A DNA stretch of 64,000 bases from positions 496,001 through 560,000 of the forward strand of contig JACKCH010000010.1 in NCBI GenBank assembly GCA_020634115.1. The letters run 5' to 3'. This DNA is from Anaerolineaceae bacterium (lineage in GTDB: Bacteria; Chloroflexota; Anaerolineae; Aggregatilineales; Phototrophicaceae). Every line of letters starts with the position of its first letter. The first letter of the stretch is position 1. The position numbers and the translations under genes are program-made. This document shows, in pieces, positions 32,873 to 41,079 of this stretch. The notes beneath the pieces are model-generated. The model was not told where the DNA came from and searched no databases. It saw nothing but the letters and a program-made list of their open reading frames with translations.

Positions 32873-34036
32873 TTATGATGCCCAACCCTCTTCTAAATCC
32901 GCCAGCAGACGGGTGATGGCTGTGCGTAAACTCTCGCTCAGTTGGATGCCGCCGCCCGCCGTGTTTTCATAGTGAATATAGCGCAAATGACGGATGTCGA
33001 ACGGAACTTCATCGGGCATTTTCGCCTGGGTAATCATGATGGCCGGTTTGTTCAGGGTGTGAGCGATTCCCAGTTCATAGTATACGTTGTCATTGCCGCC
33101 GGTGATTTCCGCAATCACGAGACGGCAGGCGTTCAGCGCCGCCCACACCTCCTCCATAATCACACCCCGACTGGATTGAAATTCATCGCCACGCAGGATA
33201 CTCAGTCCCAGATTTGCCACCAGAGGGCGAATAATATCGGTGTAAATACTGTTAAATTCCGCCGCGAAAGGCATAATCATGAAAATATCGCTCTTGAACT
33301 GGCTGGTCATGGCGGGCCGCCCGAAAACCAGTTCGCCGGGGTGAATCCGTAACGCTTCGTTATATTTCAGCGTCTGTTCAGCCAGTTCTTTCTCCTGGCG
33401 CTGCTGAAGATCGGATAATTTCGCCACCGTTCTATCCGCGACGGTTTCTGCGAAGGCATCTGCGTCCAGCGTAGTCGGCAGGGTGAGTGACTGGAATTTT
33501 TGCGCCGCCTGTTCGAGGATAAGGGGTTTATCGGGGGGTGGGGGGATTTTCGACATGACCCGCGCCCAGTCCCGCAGAAGCTGAACCACTTTGACCGAAA
33601 GATCAGCCTCATCATTAAAAAAGGCGGATACGGTACTATCTGCGACTTCTTCCCAAAATGTACGCTGTGCTTCCTTATGCGCTTCGGCCTGCCCTAAAGC
33701 TCGCTGGCGTAAGTACATCCCCATCTCACTCTTGGGGTCTGGCAAAAAGACGGCGGCGGGTTTGCCGAGTTCCTGGGCGATATGGTATTCGATTTCCGCC
33801 AGGGACTTGCCCCCTTCAACCGGAATCCAACCCCGTCGATAGGTAATAATGCTGATAAACCCATCGGCGTCCCCCAACCGTTCACGGATGGCTTCTGTGA
33901 TGGTTTCCGGGTGTTTTTTCGCTTCGTCGCCCAGTTCTACCGGCAGCATCCCTGCATCTCGGATCTGCTCGAATAGCACCGGGCGCAGGTTGTCCAGTTC
34001 GGCACTGGTATCACTGAAATAGACTTTATTAGGCAT
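32873..34036 (-). CDS. DUF4062 plus TIR-like nucleotide-binding protein (candidate NAD+ sensor/effector)
   Basis: 387 residues. Domain 1 (about 1-155) is DUF4062, a TIR-related fold: KVYFSDTSAELDNLRPVLFE, FISIITYRRGWIPVEGGKS and the acidic SLAEIEYHIAQELGKP (E81, E83). A helical stretch (about 170-230) follows. Domain 2 (about 245-385) is a second Rossmann-like TIR-like/deoxyribosyltransferase-like domain: DIFMIMPFAAEFNSIYTDII, VIMEEVWAALNACRLVIAEI and the signature NVYYELGIAHTLNKP with E321. Such domains bind or cleave nucleotides such as NAD+ in defence and signalling proteins. It ends a minus-strand series with DinB (23-base gap) and two receiver-domain proteins. Biochemical role is inferred. 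Confidence 0.78.
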   Translation of the reverse strand: MPNKVYFSDTSAELDNLRPVLFEQIRDAGMLPVELGDEAKKHPETITEAIRERLGDADGFISIITYRRGWIPVEGGKSLAEIEYHIAQELGKPAAVFLPDPKSEMGMYLRQRALGQAEAHKEAQRTFWEEVADSTVSAFFNDEADLSVKVVQLLRDWARVMSKIPPPPDKPLILEQAAQKFQSLTLPTTLDADAFAETVADRTVAKLSDLQQRQEKELAEQTLKYNEALRIHPGELVFGRPAMTSQFKSDIFMIMPFAAEFNSIYTDIIRPLVANLGLSILRGDEFQSSRGVIMEEVWAALNACRLVIAEITGGNDNVYYELGIAHTLNKPAIMITQAKMPDEVPFDIRHLRYIHYENTAGGGIQLSESLRTAITRLLADLEEGWAS

Positions 34037-34059
34037 CTTTGATCTGCCTTTTTGTGAAT

Positions 34060-34557
34060 TTATGCGTTTTTAATCTGCATCAGGATACGGGTGATCTGTT
34101 CCAGGTGATTCACATCATGTCCGGCCACCTGCAGGACGGCGTTCGTCATAGTGAAGTGACCGCTTTCCGGGTGGATACCGGCGCGCTCCCACTGTTCCGG
34201 TGTCAGCGATTTGAAGAAATCGCGGGTGCGCTCGCGGGATGCCCGGAATTCGTTGCAAACCTGGCGTAAATCCTGCTGGTTATAGCCCCGTTCAATAGCC
34301 ATCGCTTCATGATCGTAGGCGGGCAGACGCGGATTATCCTGCTCAATCATCATCACCGCCCGCAGGTAGAAAATGGTGTCAAAATCCCGCAGATGACACA
34401 GCACTTCGAGCGCCGTCCAGCCTTTGTCACCGTCATTCAGGTCGCGGTAGGTGGTGGCCTGTTTCTGGGTGACATTCTCGAAAATGTGCTCCAGAATCTC
34501 CATAGTGAGGCGCATCTGATGAACTTGTGTTTTGCGAACGTATTCCAATGTAGTCAT
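34060..34557 (-). CDS. DinB-family metal-binding four-helix protein
   Basis: 165 residues with a DinB_2-like four-helix bundle. The putative metal-binding His triad is H55 (CHLRDFD), H147 and H151 (GHDVNHLEQI). Family members include mycothiol- or bacillithiol-dependent S-transferases and proteins of unknown role. It is 23 bases upstream of the DUF4062 gene, so cotranscription is likely. The substrate is not visible. Confidence 0.8.
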   Translation of the reverse strand: MTTLEYVRKTQVHQMRLTMEILEHIFENVTQKQATTYRDLNDGDKGWTALEVLCHLRDFDTIFYLRAVMMIEQDNPRLPAYDHEAMAIERGYNQQDLRQVCNEFRASRERTRDFFKSLTPEQWERAGIHPESGHFTMTNAVLQVAGHDVNHLEQITRILMQIKNA

Positions 34558-34665
34558 AGAGAGATACCTTTATCAGAAAGTGCTGGCATACAATCGTGAG
34601 GTGCTGCTGTTGACATAATGAGCATCTTTTGTCGTGGTGCGGTGTGTCCCTTCGCTCTTGCTAAT

Positions 34666-35829
34666 TTACATTTCCAACGCATCTAGCCCCGCCAGCGGGA
34701 TAATCAGGGAAAAGATACTGCCTTCGCCCACTGCGCTGACCACTTCCACATCGCCGCCGTGCAAGCGGAGAATCCCGGCTACAATCGCTAGCCCTGCGCC
34801 CGCGCCTGCATCTTCGTATTCTGCTCGGTCAACCTGGTAAAAACTCTCCCAGATACGCGCCAGTTCACGGGTGGGGATGCCGCGTCCTCGGTCTTTGACC
34901 CACAGGCGGACATAGTTACCTTCCACCACCGCGCCGACGGTGATCGGATAGTGTGATGGAGAAAATTTAACGGCGTTGGAAAGCAATTGTGCTACCGCGA
35001 CCCTTAGGTAGATTTCGTCACCAATGAAGGTGGGGATGTTCTTCATGGTTTCCACGATCAGTTGATGGGTGGTTTCCTCGAATAGATTGTTGTGTTTCCA
35101 GGCAGCTTGAACAACCGCTTCCAGGCTTTCGACAGGAGCCTTGCGCCAGACAAACGTTTTATAGGCCTCGTCTGTCTGAAGCTCAACCAGCGTGATAAAA
35201 TTCTCGATCAACCGCCGCAGTCGATCTGCACCGGAACTAATCCCTTTGATATAAGTGATGATTTCTTCTGAGCGAAGTTCAGAGAGGTCGCTGCTTTTCA
35301 AGAGGTCGGCATACGCGACGACAAAGGTCAGGGGGGTGCGGAATTCGTGGTTGAGGATCGTCAGAATTTCCTTTTTAAGCCGCTCCATCATACCGGTATA
35401 ATATTGGTGGAGCAGGCGATGGCGCGTCAACCGCGCGCCGATACGCGCCAGCAGGTCGGGTGGGTCATATGGTTTAACCACGTAATCATCCACTCCCAGA
35501 CGGAAGCCCAACTGCTGGTCGGATTTCTCCCCTTTAGCGGTCAGGAAGATAAAGGGTAACATCAACCAGCGCGTATCACGGCGGACTGTTTTGAAAAACT
35601 GTATCCCGTTCATCTTTGGCATCATGATGTCGGAGATAATTAAATCCGGCGGGCTGACCATGTTTTTGAGAACGTCGAGGGCTTCAAGACCATCGTGAGC
35701 AATGTAGACTTCGTATCCTTCTATACGCAGGACTTCCTCGATTCCTTGCAGCAAGTCGACATCATCTTCTACCACCAGTATCGTGCTTTGCTGGTCCACC
35801 AGGTTTTGTTCGGGAATTTCGACAACCAT
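34666..35829 (-). CDS. Hybrid response regulator-histidine kinase
   Basis: 387 residues. The receiver domain (about 15-135) has phospho-acceptor D67 (LIISDIMMPKM), acidic pair E21/D22 and K119. The kinase core follows: HisKA with H161 (ILNHEFRTPLTF), then HATPase_c with the N box VAQLLSNAVKFSP and G1 box WVKDRGRGIP; GAGAGLAIVAGIL is the G2 box. There is no membrane segment. An N-terminal receiver before a kinase suggests it relays an upstream signal. It lies 87 bases downstream of the REC-GAF-TIR gene, which is a candidate partner. Confidence 0.9.
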   Translation of the reverse strand: MVVEIPEQNLVDQQSTILVVEDDVDLLQGIEEVLRIEGYEVYIAHDGLEALDVLKNMVSPPDLIISDIMMPKMNGIQFFKTVRRDTRWLMLPFIFLTAKGEKSDQQLGFRLGVDDYVVKPYDPPDLLARIGARLTRHRLLHQYYTGMMERLKKEILTILNHEFRTPLTFVVAYADLLKSSDLSELRSEEIITYIKGISSGADRLRRLIENFITLVELQTDEAYKTFVWRKAPVESLEAVVQAAWKHNNLFEETTHQLIVETMKNIPTFIGDEIYLRVAVAQLLSNAVKFSPSHYPITVGAVVEGNYVRLWVKDRGRGIPTRELARIWESFYQVDRAEYEDAGAGAGLAIVAGILRLHGGDVEVVSAVGEGSIFSLIIPLAGLDALEM

Positions 35830-35916
35830 TGATACACCATTTCCTGCTATTCAGATCATTCCGTCTTATCACAAGACACGTCGCTTGTATCTTCACCTCG
35901 GATTGAGGCTGGAGGC

Positions 35917-37251
35917 CTATTCCCCCTTACTCATCATGTCTTTGAGCAGCTTGGATAGTCGCTGCAAGGCATTATAGGGCAGGTTGTGGTAGTTGAGCAG
36001 TTCAGCCGGGAGGGGCGTTGGTTCGCAAATCAGTGGAATCAAGGGTTTCTGTTGGTGGAAGAAGTAACGATACTCGAATTTGACATATGTCGAGGTCATC
36101 GCGCGGGGCGATACACATAAAATCATGTAGGCGCTGCGGGCTAAAGCCTCGTTGATCGTGTCCAGCCAGTCCTCGCCGCCCAGCAGGAGATTCTGATCCA
36201 CCCACACATTGAAGCCTTCGCGCGTAAGGAAGTCCACCAGTGGCCCGGCAAAATCCATCCAGTCAGAACGGCTGTAGGAGATGAACACGATATTCTGTTG
36301 CAGAATCTCAGCCATGCTGGATTCTTTCCTGGTCTCCGAGGTGTGGCGGCGGGCGTTATGGGCGTTTTCTAAGGCGATGGCGGTATAGTCGGAGAGGGCG
36401 CTCATGAGTGTCCCGTCGCGTGCCGTGAAAGGGCGAGCGTTCACGCCGTTGTTACGGACAACCAGCACACCCAACACTTTTCCACCCACTGACAGCGGAG
36501 TGGCAACCGCTCTCACACCGGATTTTCCGCTTTCTTCGTCTCCGGTCAGGACAGGCTTTCCGGATTTTACGACCTGTTTCGCCAGCGCGTCGCTGCTCAG
36601 TTCGGATACCAACTGCGGACGGTCATCACCGCCTCGCCTGATTACGCGGCACATCAACTTCTTTTGTTCGACCAGGTGGATACTGCCTTCCATGCTCTGG
36701 GTGAGCATCGTCGCCGCGCCAACCACCCGCATCAGCAGGGTGTCAATGTCCATGAGTGCGGCTACACTCTTGCCGATGCTGTGCAGCACTTTGAACTCGT
36801 TTACCCGCTGCTGGAGCTTGAAATTGGATATCAGTAGGCGTTCGGCCAACATCTCTTTTTCCCGGCGCAGGCGGATTTCAACCAGGCTGTGGTGGACAAC
36901 GGCGAGGATTTCATCCGGATCGAGCGTGTCTCGGCCTTTGATAACGTAGTTCTTCACCCCTTTACGAAACACCTCTACCGCAATCGCTTCACTGCCGTGT
37001 GCTGTCATCAGGATTACCGGCAATTCGATACGCGCTTCATTCATACGATCCAGCAGTTCCAGGCCGTCCATACGTGGCATTTGCAAGTCGAGCAGCATTA
37101 AGTCCGGTTTAGCGGACTCAATCTGACGCAACGCATCAAATCCGTCTGTGGCGGTACAGGTGAGGAAACCGTTTAGGCGGAGTGCGGCCTCTATCGAATC
37201 GCGGAAATCATCGTTGTCATCAACAACCAGAATAAGTTCGTTGTTTGTCAT
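35917..37251 (-). CDS. REC-GAF-TIR protein: phosphorylation-controlled TIR domain
   Basis: 444 residues with three domains. The receiver domain (1-125) has D11/D12, phospho-acceptor D55 (LMLLDLQMP), T83 and K105. A helical linker leads to a GAF domain (about 150-297, LHSIGKSVAALMDIDTLLMR, then GVRAVATPLSVGGKVLGVLVV). The TIR domain (321-435) has IVFISYSRSDWMDFAGPLVD, FNVWVDQNLLLGGEDWLDTI and SPRAMTSTYVKFEYRYF; E393 is at the position of the catalytic glutamate of NADase TIRs. The output would be NAD+ cleavage or TIR assembly, switched by phosphorylation and GAF ligand binding. The REC-HK hybrid downstream is a candidate kinase and a macrodomain gene diverges 113 bases upstream. Confidence 0.9.
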   Translation of the reverse strand: MTNNELILVVDDNDDFRDSIEAALRLNGFLTCTATDGFDALRQIESAKPDLMLLDLQMPRMDGLELLDRMNEARIELPVILMTAHGSEAIAVEVFRKGVKNYVIKGRDTLDPDEILAVVHHSLVEIRLRREKEMLAERLLISNFKLQQRVNEFKVLHSIGKSVAALMDIDTLLMRVVGAATMLTQSMEGSIHLVEQKKLMCRVIRRGGDDRPQLVSELSSDALAKQVVKSGKPVLTGDEESGKSGVRAVATPLSVGGKVLGVLVVRNNGVNARPFTARDGTLMSALSDYTAIALENAHNARRHTSETRKESSMAEILQQNIVFISYSRSDWMDFAGPLVDFLTREGFNVWVDQNLLLGGEDWLDTINEALARSAYMILCVSPRAMTSTYVKFEYRYFFHQQKPLIPLICEPTPLPAELLNYHNLPYNALQRLSKLLKDMMSKGE

Positions 37252-37364
37252 AACAATTTACCAGATAGATAGTAACCTCTAGTTTAATTCAATTCGCCCT
37301 GAAACGCGAGAATTCTAAAGCACTATCCTTTTGCGCTGTATCATGCCTATGTTAAAATGACATT

Positions 37365-37934
37365 ATGGAAAATTCACTAAGCAGTGCCAGGATTAACCGA
37401 ACAAAGCTTGAAATTGTTCAGGGTGACATCACCCGGGAAGATGTGGACGCGATTGTCAACGCGGCCAATTCATCGCTTTTAGGCGGCGGGGGTGTGGATG
37501 GCGCGATTCACCGTGCTGCCGGGCCGCAGCTTTTGGCGGAAACCCGTCAATTGGGCGGTTGTCAGACAGGGGACGCCAAGATCAGCGGGGGATATAACCT
37601 TAAGGCTCGCCATGTGATTCACACCGTCGGGCCAGTTTATCGTCCAGGTGATACGACTGCCCCGCAATTATTAACGAGTGCCTACCGGCGCAGCCTGGAG
37701 GTCGCGCTTGAGAACGGAATCAGGCGTATCGCTTTTCCCTGCATTAGCACCGGGGCATACGGTTATCCATCGGAAGAAGCGGCGGCTATCGCGGTTCAGA
37801 CCGTGTGTGCGTTCGTGAACCAGCAGGAACAGATCACAGAAGTTCATTTTGTGGTCTTTAGTGAGCCGATATATACCACTTATATTCATATGCTGCAAAG
37901 GGTAGCCGCAACCTACGGACACCGCCCGGCATAA
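37365..37934 (+). CDS. MacroD-type macrodomain protein (ADP-ribose/O-acetyl-ADP-ribose hydrolase)
   Basis: 189 residues, a single macrodomain. Adenine-contacting D21 (VQGDIT), N32/N35 (VNAANSSLLGGGGVDGAIH, with catalytic-type D45) and the phosphate loop CISTGAYGYP (126-135) are all present, the complete MacroD signature. Such enzymes remove ADP-ribose from proteins or deacetylate O-acetyl-ADP-ribose. It is divergent from the REC-GAF-TIR gene, which fits handling of TIR-derived ADP-ribose products. A TTAAAAT -10-like box lies about 10 bases before the ATG. There is no membrane helix, unlike macrodomain effectors of type II Thoeris. Confidence 0.92.
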   Translation: MENSLSSARINRTKLEIVQGDITREDVDAIVNAANSSLLGGGGVDGAIHRAAGPQLLAETRQLGGCQTGDAKISGGYNLKARHVIHTVGPVYRPGDTTAPQLLTSAYRRSLEVALENGIRRIAFPCISTGAYGYPSEEAAAIAVQTVCAFVNQQEQITEVHFVVFSEPIYTTYIHMLQRVAATYGHRPA

Positions 37935-38037
37935 CGAAATAAGGGGCACAACCCGCTACCGGGAAACACCCCCATCTCATCCCTCATTCAAAACAGATAC
38001 AAGCCCCCTTGTATCTGCTGAAAGTTGTCGCTGCGAA

Positions 38038-38505
38038 TTAATTCTGCTCCAGACTTTGCAACAGAACCAGGCTGTTCTGAAAGGCTTCATAGTCGCCATT
38101 CGGGAACAGTTCACGTAGTTGCGAATCGATCCGTTCTGCAGATTGGCGGATTGCAGATTTCTGTTTGCGTCCGTCGTCGGTCAGGAAAATCCGCACCGCA
38201 CGACGATCTGCCGGGTCTGCACGCCGTTCAATCATGTTTTTCTTCTGAAGTTTATCCAGAATGGGTGTGAACGACGTTGCTGCCCGTCCAACAGCCCGCG
38301 CCAGTTCGGAAGCGTGCTGACCATCCTGTTCAAAGAGCGCGCGGAGGATATACCACTCAATCACCGTAAGTCCCAAAGGCTGGATCGCCAGGCTATAGAT
38401 TTGGTCCAGGTTACGGAGCGCAATATCCAGATTACACCACAATGAGCCATTGAATCGAAGTGACTGAGTTTTAGAGAGTTCTTTCATTGTTACACCATTT
38501 CTCAT
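38038..38505 (-). CDS. MarR-family transcriptional regulator
   Basis: 155 residues with the winged helix of MarR proteins: LTVIEWYILRALFEQDGQHASE, then ARAVGRAATSFTPILDKLQKKNMIERRADPADRRAVRIFLTDDG, containing the wing DxRxxxxxLT pattern. It probably represses neighbouring or unlinked stress genes; its target is not evident, since FHA and macrodomain genes flank it. A second in-frame ATG six codons in (38487) is a possible start. Confidence 0.88.
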   Translation of the reverse strand: MRNGVTMKELSKTQSLRFNGSLWCNLDIALRNLDQIYSLAIQPLGLTVIEWYILRALFEQDGQHASELARAVGRAATSFTPILDKLQKKNMIERRADPADRRAVRIFLTDDGRKQKSAIRQSAERIDSQLRELFPNGDYEAFQNSLVLLQSLEQN

Positions 38506-38576
38506 ACATCATGCAAGCAAAATGCCAATATCAATCCCCAAGCATAGAGCAAACCAGAAAAGCCCACCCGAATGGT

Positions 38577-38954
38577 TCAGCGCCTCACTTCAATGGTCAG
38601 CGCCAGACTGCCAAGCAGAATCTGGTCGTTTGGGCAAATCAGATAGGGAAGTTCTGCAGAAAGGCGTTCACCATTAATCTGAGTTCCATTCACGGAATTC
38701 AGGTCAAGTAAGTGCAGCATATCCTGATACTGGATCAACGCTGCATGCCGACGGGAAACCCCGTTTTCCAGCGCCCGGTGGGCTGACAGGTCAATATCCG
38801 GCGTATAGCTGCTTTTGCTATCAGACCGGCCCACCACAAATCCACCAGGGTCGGAGAAATCGAGGTCGATAACTGCCGACGTGCTTCCAGAAATCACGAG
38901 TTGGATAGGGGTGTACACTGGAATCCCTAACCGGGTTGTCTGTGGATCGGACAC
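38577..38954 (-). CDS. FHA-domain protein
   Basis: 125 residues, essentially one forkhead-associated domain that binds phosphothreonine peptides. The core motifs are FVVGRSDS (GR), DIDLSAHRALENGVSRRHAAL (S-x-x-H) and LDLNSVNGTQING (NG). The start is GTG 38954. No Ser/Thr kinase is present in the window, so its partner is encoded elsewhere or it uses a different ligand. Confidence 0.88.
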   Translation of the reverse strand: MSDPQTTRLGIPVYTPIQLVISGSTSAVIDLDFSDPGGFVVGRSDSKSSYTPDIDLSAHRALENGVSRRHAALIQYQDMLHLLDLNSVNGTQINGERLSAELPYLICPNDQILLGSLALTIEVRR

Positions 38955-39665
38955 AGTAACAGACCGCCTTTACACCGCCGTCATTCCCCAAAAATGGAAT
39001 ACTACACGCGGCTTGCCTCATCTATCTTAACAGATAATCAATGAGAATATAATGAGATTTAGGAAATTTTGACACTCCTATAACAGGCTTCTCATAATGA
39101 TTTCGAGAAGATTTCAGGAAAACCTTAAATCTCAGATCAATTAATTCTCAATTAGATTAACACTGTATATATAGAGGATAAATGGTACGCTGGTACAATA
39201 TTCCAATAACTTATGACCAGATTTTACCTTGTTGGTGACATTAAGGATACGACGAAAGTCATACAATAAGCAGACGGGGATCAGGAAGAATCCATACATT
39301 AGTGCAAATTAAAAATTAAACACTATTAAAATTAATATCATCCCCTGCGAATCCCGCTCTACACACCGGTATAATCCCATATCGCGCCCTGTTGGAATCT
39401 TTGCATTAACCGGCTGGCTAGACTCAAAGCCGGGATTTCCGTTAGAGTCGCAAAATATGTAACGCAAAATCGTCGTCCTATCTCATCCCAGACCATTTGA
39501 TTCGACTGGTGATGCCACTGGCAGGTGTGCAAGGATATGGCCTTTGCGGGAAAGCACCAATCTGAAAAGGCTTATACCCTAAACCGTCTCCGTGCGAGTG
39601 AGTGTATTGTAAATGCTGGGCTGGGATGAGGTCAAACACAAAGTTACCAATTTGAGAGGGAAACC
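38955..39665. other. Long AT-rich intergenic region and candidate FTR1 leader
   Basis: This 711-base gap is the largest in the window and holds no supported gene. A plus-strand promoter is suggested by TTGACA (39069-39074) and CATAAT (39093-39098), 18 bases apart. From there about 560 bases run to the permease start, first AT-rich (to about 39350), then GC-balanced with a strong long-range stem. The AT content differs from the surrounding genes. Confidence 0.5.
39480..39632 (+). ncRNA. Candidate structured RNA or leader upstream of FTR1
   Basis: CTCATCCCAG (39482-39491) and CTGGGATGAG (39621-39630) are perfect complements. The stem extends by a pair or two at each end past one mismatch and encloses about 130 bases with smaller complementary segments. 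It ends 34 bases before the FTR1 ATG, where a regulatory leader would act. I do not recognise a known riboswitch consensus in it, and a chance or repeat origin is possible. Confidence 0.35.
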
Positions 39666-40499
39666 ATGGTTGCAGCTTTATTAATTGCCTTCCGTGAAGG
39701 ACTGGAAGCCGCCCTGATTGTGGGCATTGTACTCAGTTTTCTGAACAAGATCGGGCAGCGGCGCTACCGGGTGTATGCCTGGGCCGGTGTTGCTGCGGCA
39801 GTTCTCGCCAGTGTTGGGCTGGCGGTGGTGATCCAGGTTGTTGGCGCGGAACTGGAAGGAGCCGCCGAACAGATTTTTGAAGGGACGGCGATGCTGCTGG
39901 CCGTTGCCGTGCTGACATGGATGATCTTCTGGATGCGCTACCAGGCCAAAACGTTCAAGTCGTCCTTAGAGCATGAGATTCAGGATGCGGTGCAAAGTAA
40001 CCGTAAATGGGGGCTGGTCGCGGTCAGTTTCCTGGCCGTTTTCCGTGAAGGGGTGGAGACTGCACTGTTTCTTTCAGCGGCGGCCTTCGCTACCGATGCC
40101 CTCAGCACACTGGTTGGGACGGCGTTAGGCCTGGGACTGGCGGTGGGGGTGGGCTACCTGATCTACGCCTCAACCGTGCGCCTCAATCTTCAGCAGTTCT
40201 TCAACGTGACGAGCCTGCTACTGCTGGTCTTCGCCGCCGGGCTGTTCGCACATGGCGTCCACGAGTTTCAGGAAGCGGGCATCATCCCGGTGATTATCGA
40301 GCATGTGTGGAATGTGAACCCGGTGCTGGATGAAGATTCCACTGTCGGGCAAATCCTCAAGACTCTGGTGGGCTATAATGGCAATCCGTCGCTGCTGGAA
40401 GTGCTGTCGTACCTGGGGTATTGGGTCTTTATTGTGTTCGGTATCCGCATGTGGGTAGACCGCAAGGCGGCCAGCACTGTGATCCCGGCGAGTGCGTAG
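39666..40499 (+). CDS. FTR1-family high-affinity iron permease
   Basis: 277-residue polytopic membrane protein (about 7 helices). The iron-binding REGLE motifs are both present: FREGLEAAL (R10-E14) and FREGVETAL (R127-E131), as required in Ftr1/EfeU transporters. It would import ferric iron, usually with an oxidase or EfeO/EfeB-type partner, none of which is visible here. The preceding GAGAGGGA provides a good ribosome-binding site. Confidence 0.9.
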   Translation: MVAALLIAFREGLEAALIVGIVLSFLNKIGQRRYRVYAWAGVAAAVLASVGLAVVIQVVGAELEGAAEQIFEGTAMLLAVAVLTWMIFWMRYQAKTFKSSLEHEIQDAVQSNRKWGLVAVSFLAVFREGVETALFLSAAAFATDALSTLVGTALGLGLAVGVGYLIYASTVRLNLQQFFNVTSLLLLVFAAGLFAHGVHEFQEAGIIPVIIEHVWNVNPVLDEDSTVGQILKTLVGYNGNPSLLEVLSYLGYWVFIVFGIRMWVDRKAASTVIPASA

Positions 40500-40716
40500 G
40501 CAATCGTTCTGTGAATCCAACCGAGCGTACCAGCGTACCGAGTCTCCAATTTCTGTGCGGTGAACAAGGCGAAGCTGTGGCCTGGGGTGTCCCCAGACGG
40601 ACATTGGGGTGAACACCCCATCCCGGTGTTGGTGGGCTTCACTGATTTACCGGCCGGGCCTCCATTTGCTATGCTAATGTCATCAACGAAAAACAAGTGC
40701 AGATGAGGGTGACAAC

Positions 40717-40860
40717 ATGACTGATATAGCGATGGTGGTAAGCGTGGCGGGACTGTTTCTGATCCGTGTTGGTATCCCCGTCCTGGCATTGGTGACCGTT
40801 GGCATTCTGATTGACCGCTGGCAGAGCAAGCGCGAAATGGCGCTCGAACAAGAAGCCTGA
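40717..40860 (+). CDS. Small single-helix membrane protein (47 residues)
   Basis: Begins at ATG 40717 with GAGGGTGA just upstream and ends at TGA 40858-40860. A hydrophobic helix spans most of it (MVVSVAGLFLIRVGIPVLAL, then VTVGILI), followed by DRWQSKREMALEQEA, a charged cytoplasmic tail. It is followed by a good intrinsic terminator, supporting expression. It may be co-transcribed with FTR1, 217 bases upstream. No family recognised. Confidence 0.68.
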   Translation: MTDIAMVVSVAGLFLIRVGIPVLALVTVGILIDRWQSKREMALEQEA

Positions 40861-40892
40861 GCCACGCGTCAACCCCAAACAAAAACCGATTG

Positions 40893-40930
40893 CAGCCCAT
40901 GCCACACCCGGCAGGGCTGTTTTGTTGTGT
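40893..40930 (+). terminator. Rho-independent terminator
   Basis: CAGCCC (40893-40898) pairs with GGGCTG (40914-40919), followed by the T-rich TTTTGTTGTGTTT. It would end the FTR1/small-protein transcript. Confidence 0.7.
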
Positions 40931-41079
40931 TTATTCACCCAGCCGCGAGATTTTCTAGCGGACTACGAATCTTACCCACTGACGTTACACAACTTGCAGG
41001 TATTTTCCCTTCAGGCAGTGGGTTAAGCCCCCTGTTCTCCAGGCGAGAAGAGCATAACATGAGTTACCCATTGTCAGGT

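Noticed and set aside
32582..32878. A 98-codon plus-strand open frame between R2 and the DUF4062 gene
   Set aside because: There is no ribosome-binding site, codon use is irregular, it converges on the DUF4062 stop, and there is no family resemblance.
39480..39632. Cobalamin-riboswitch reading, because of GCCACTGG near 39515
   Set aside because: The other conserved cobalamin-box elements are absent or in the wrong order, and the downstream gene is an iron permease.
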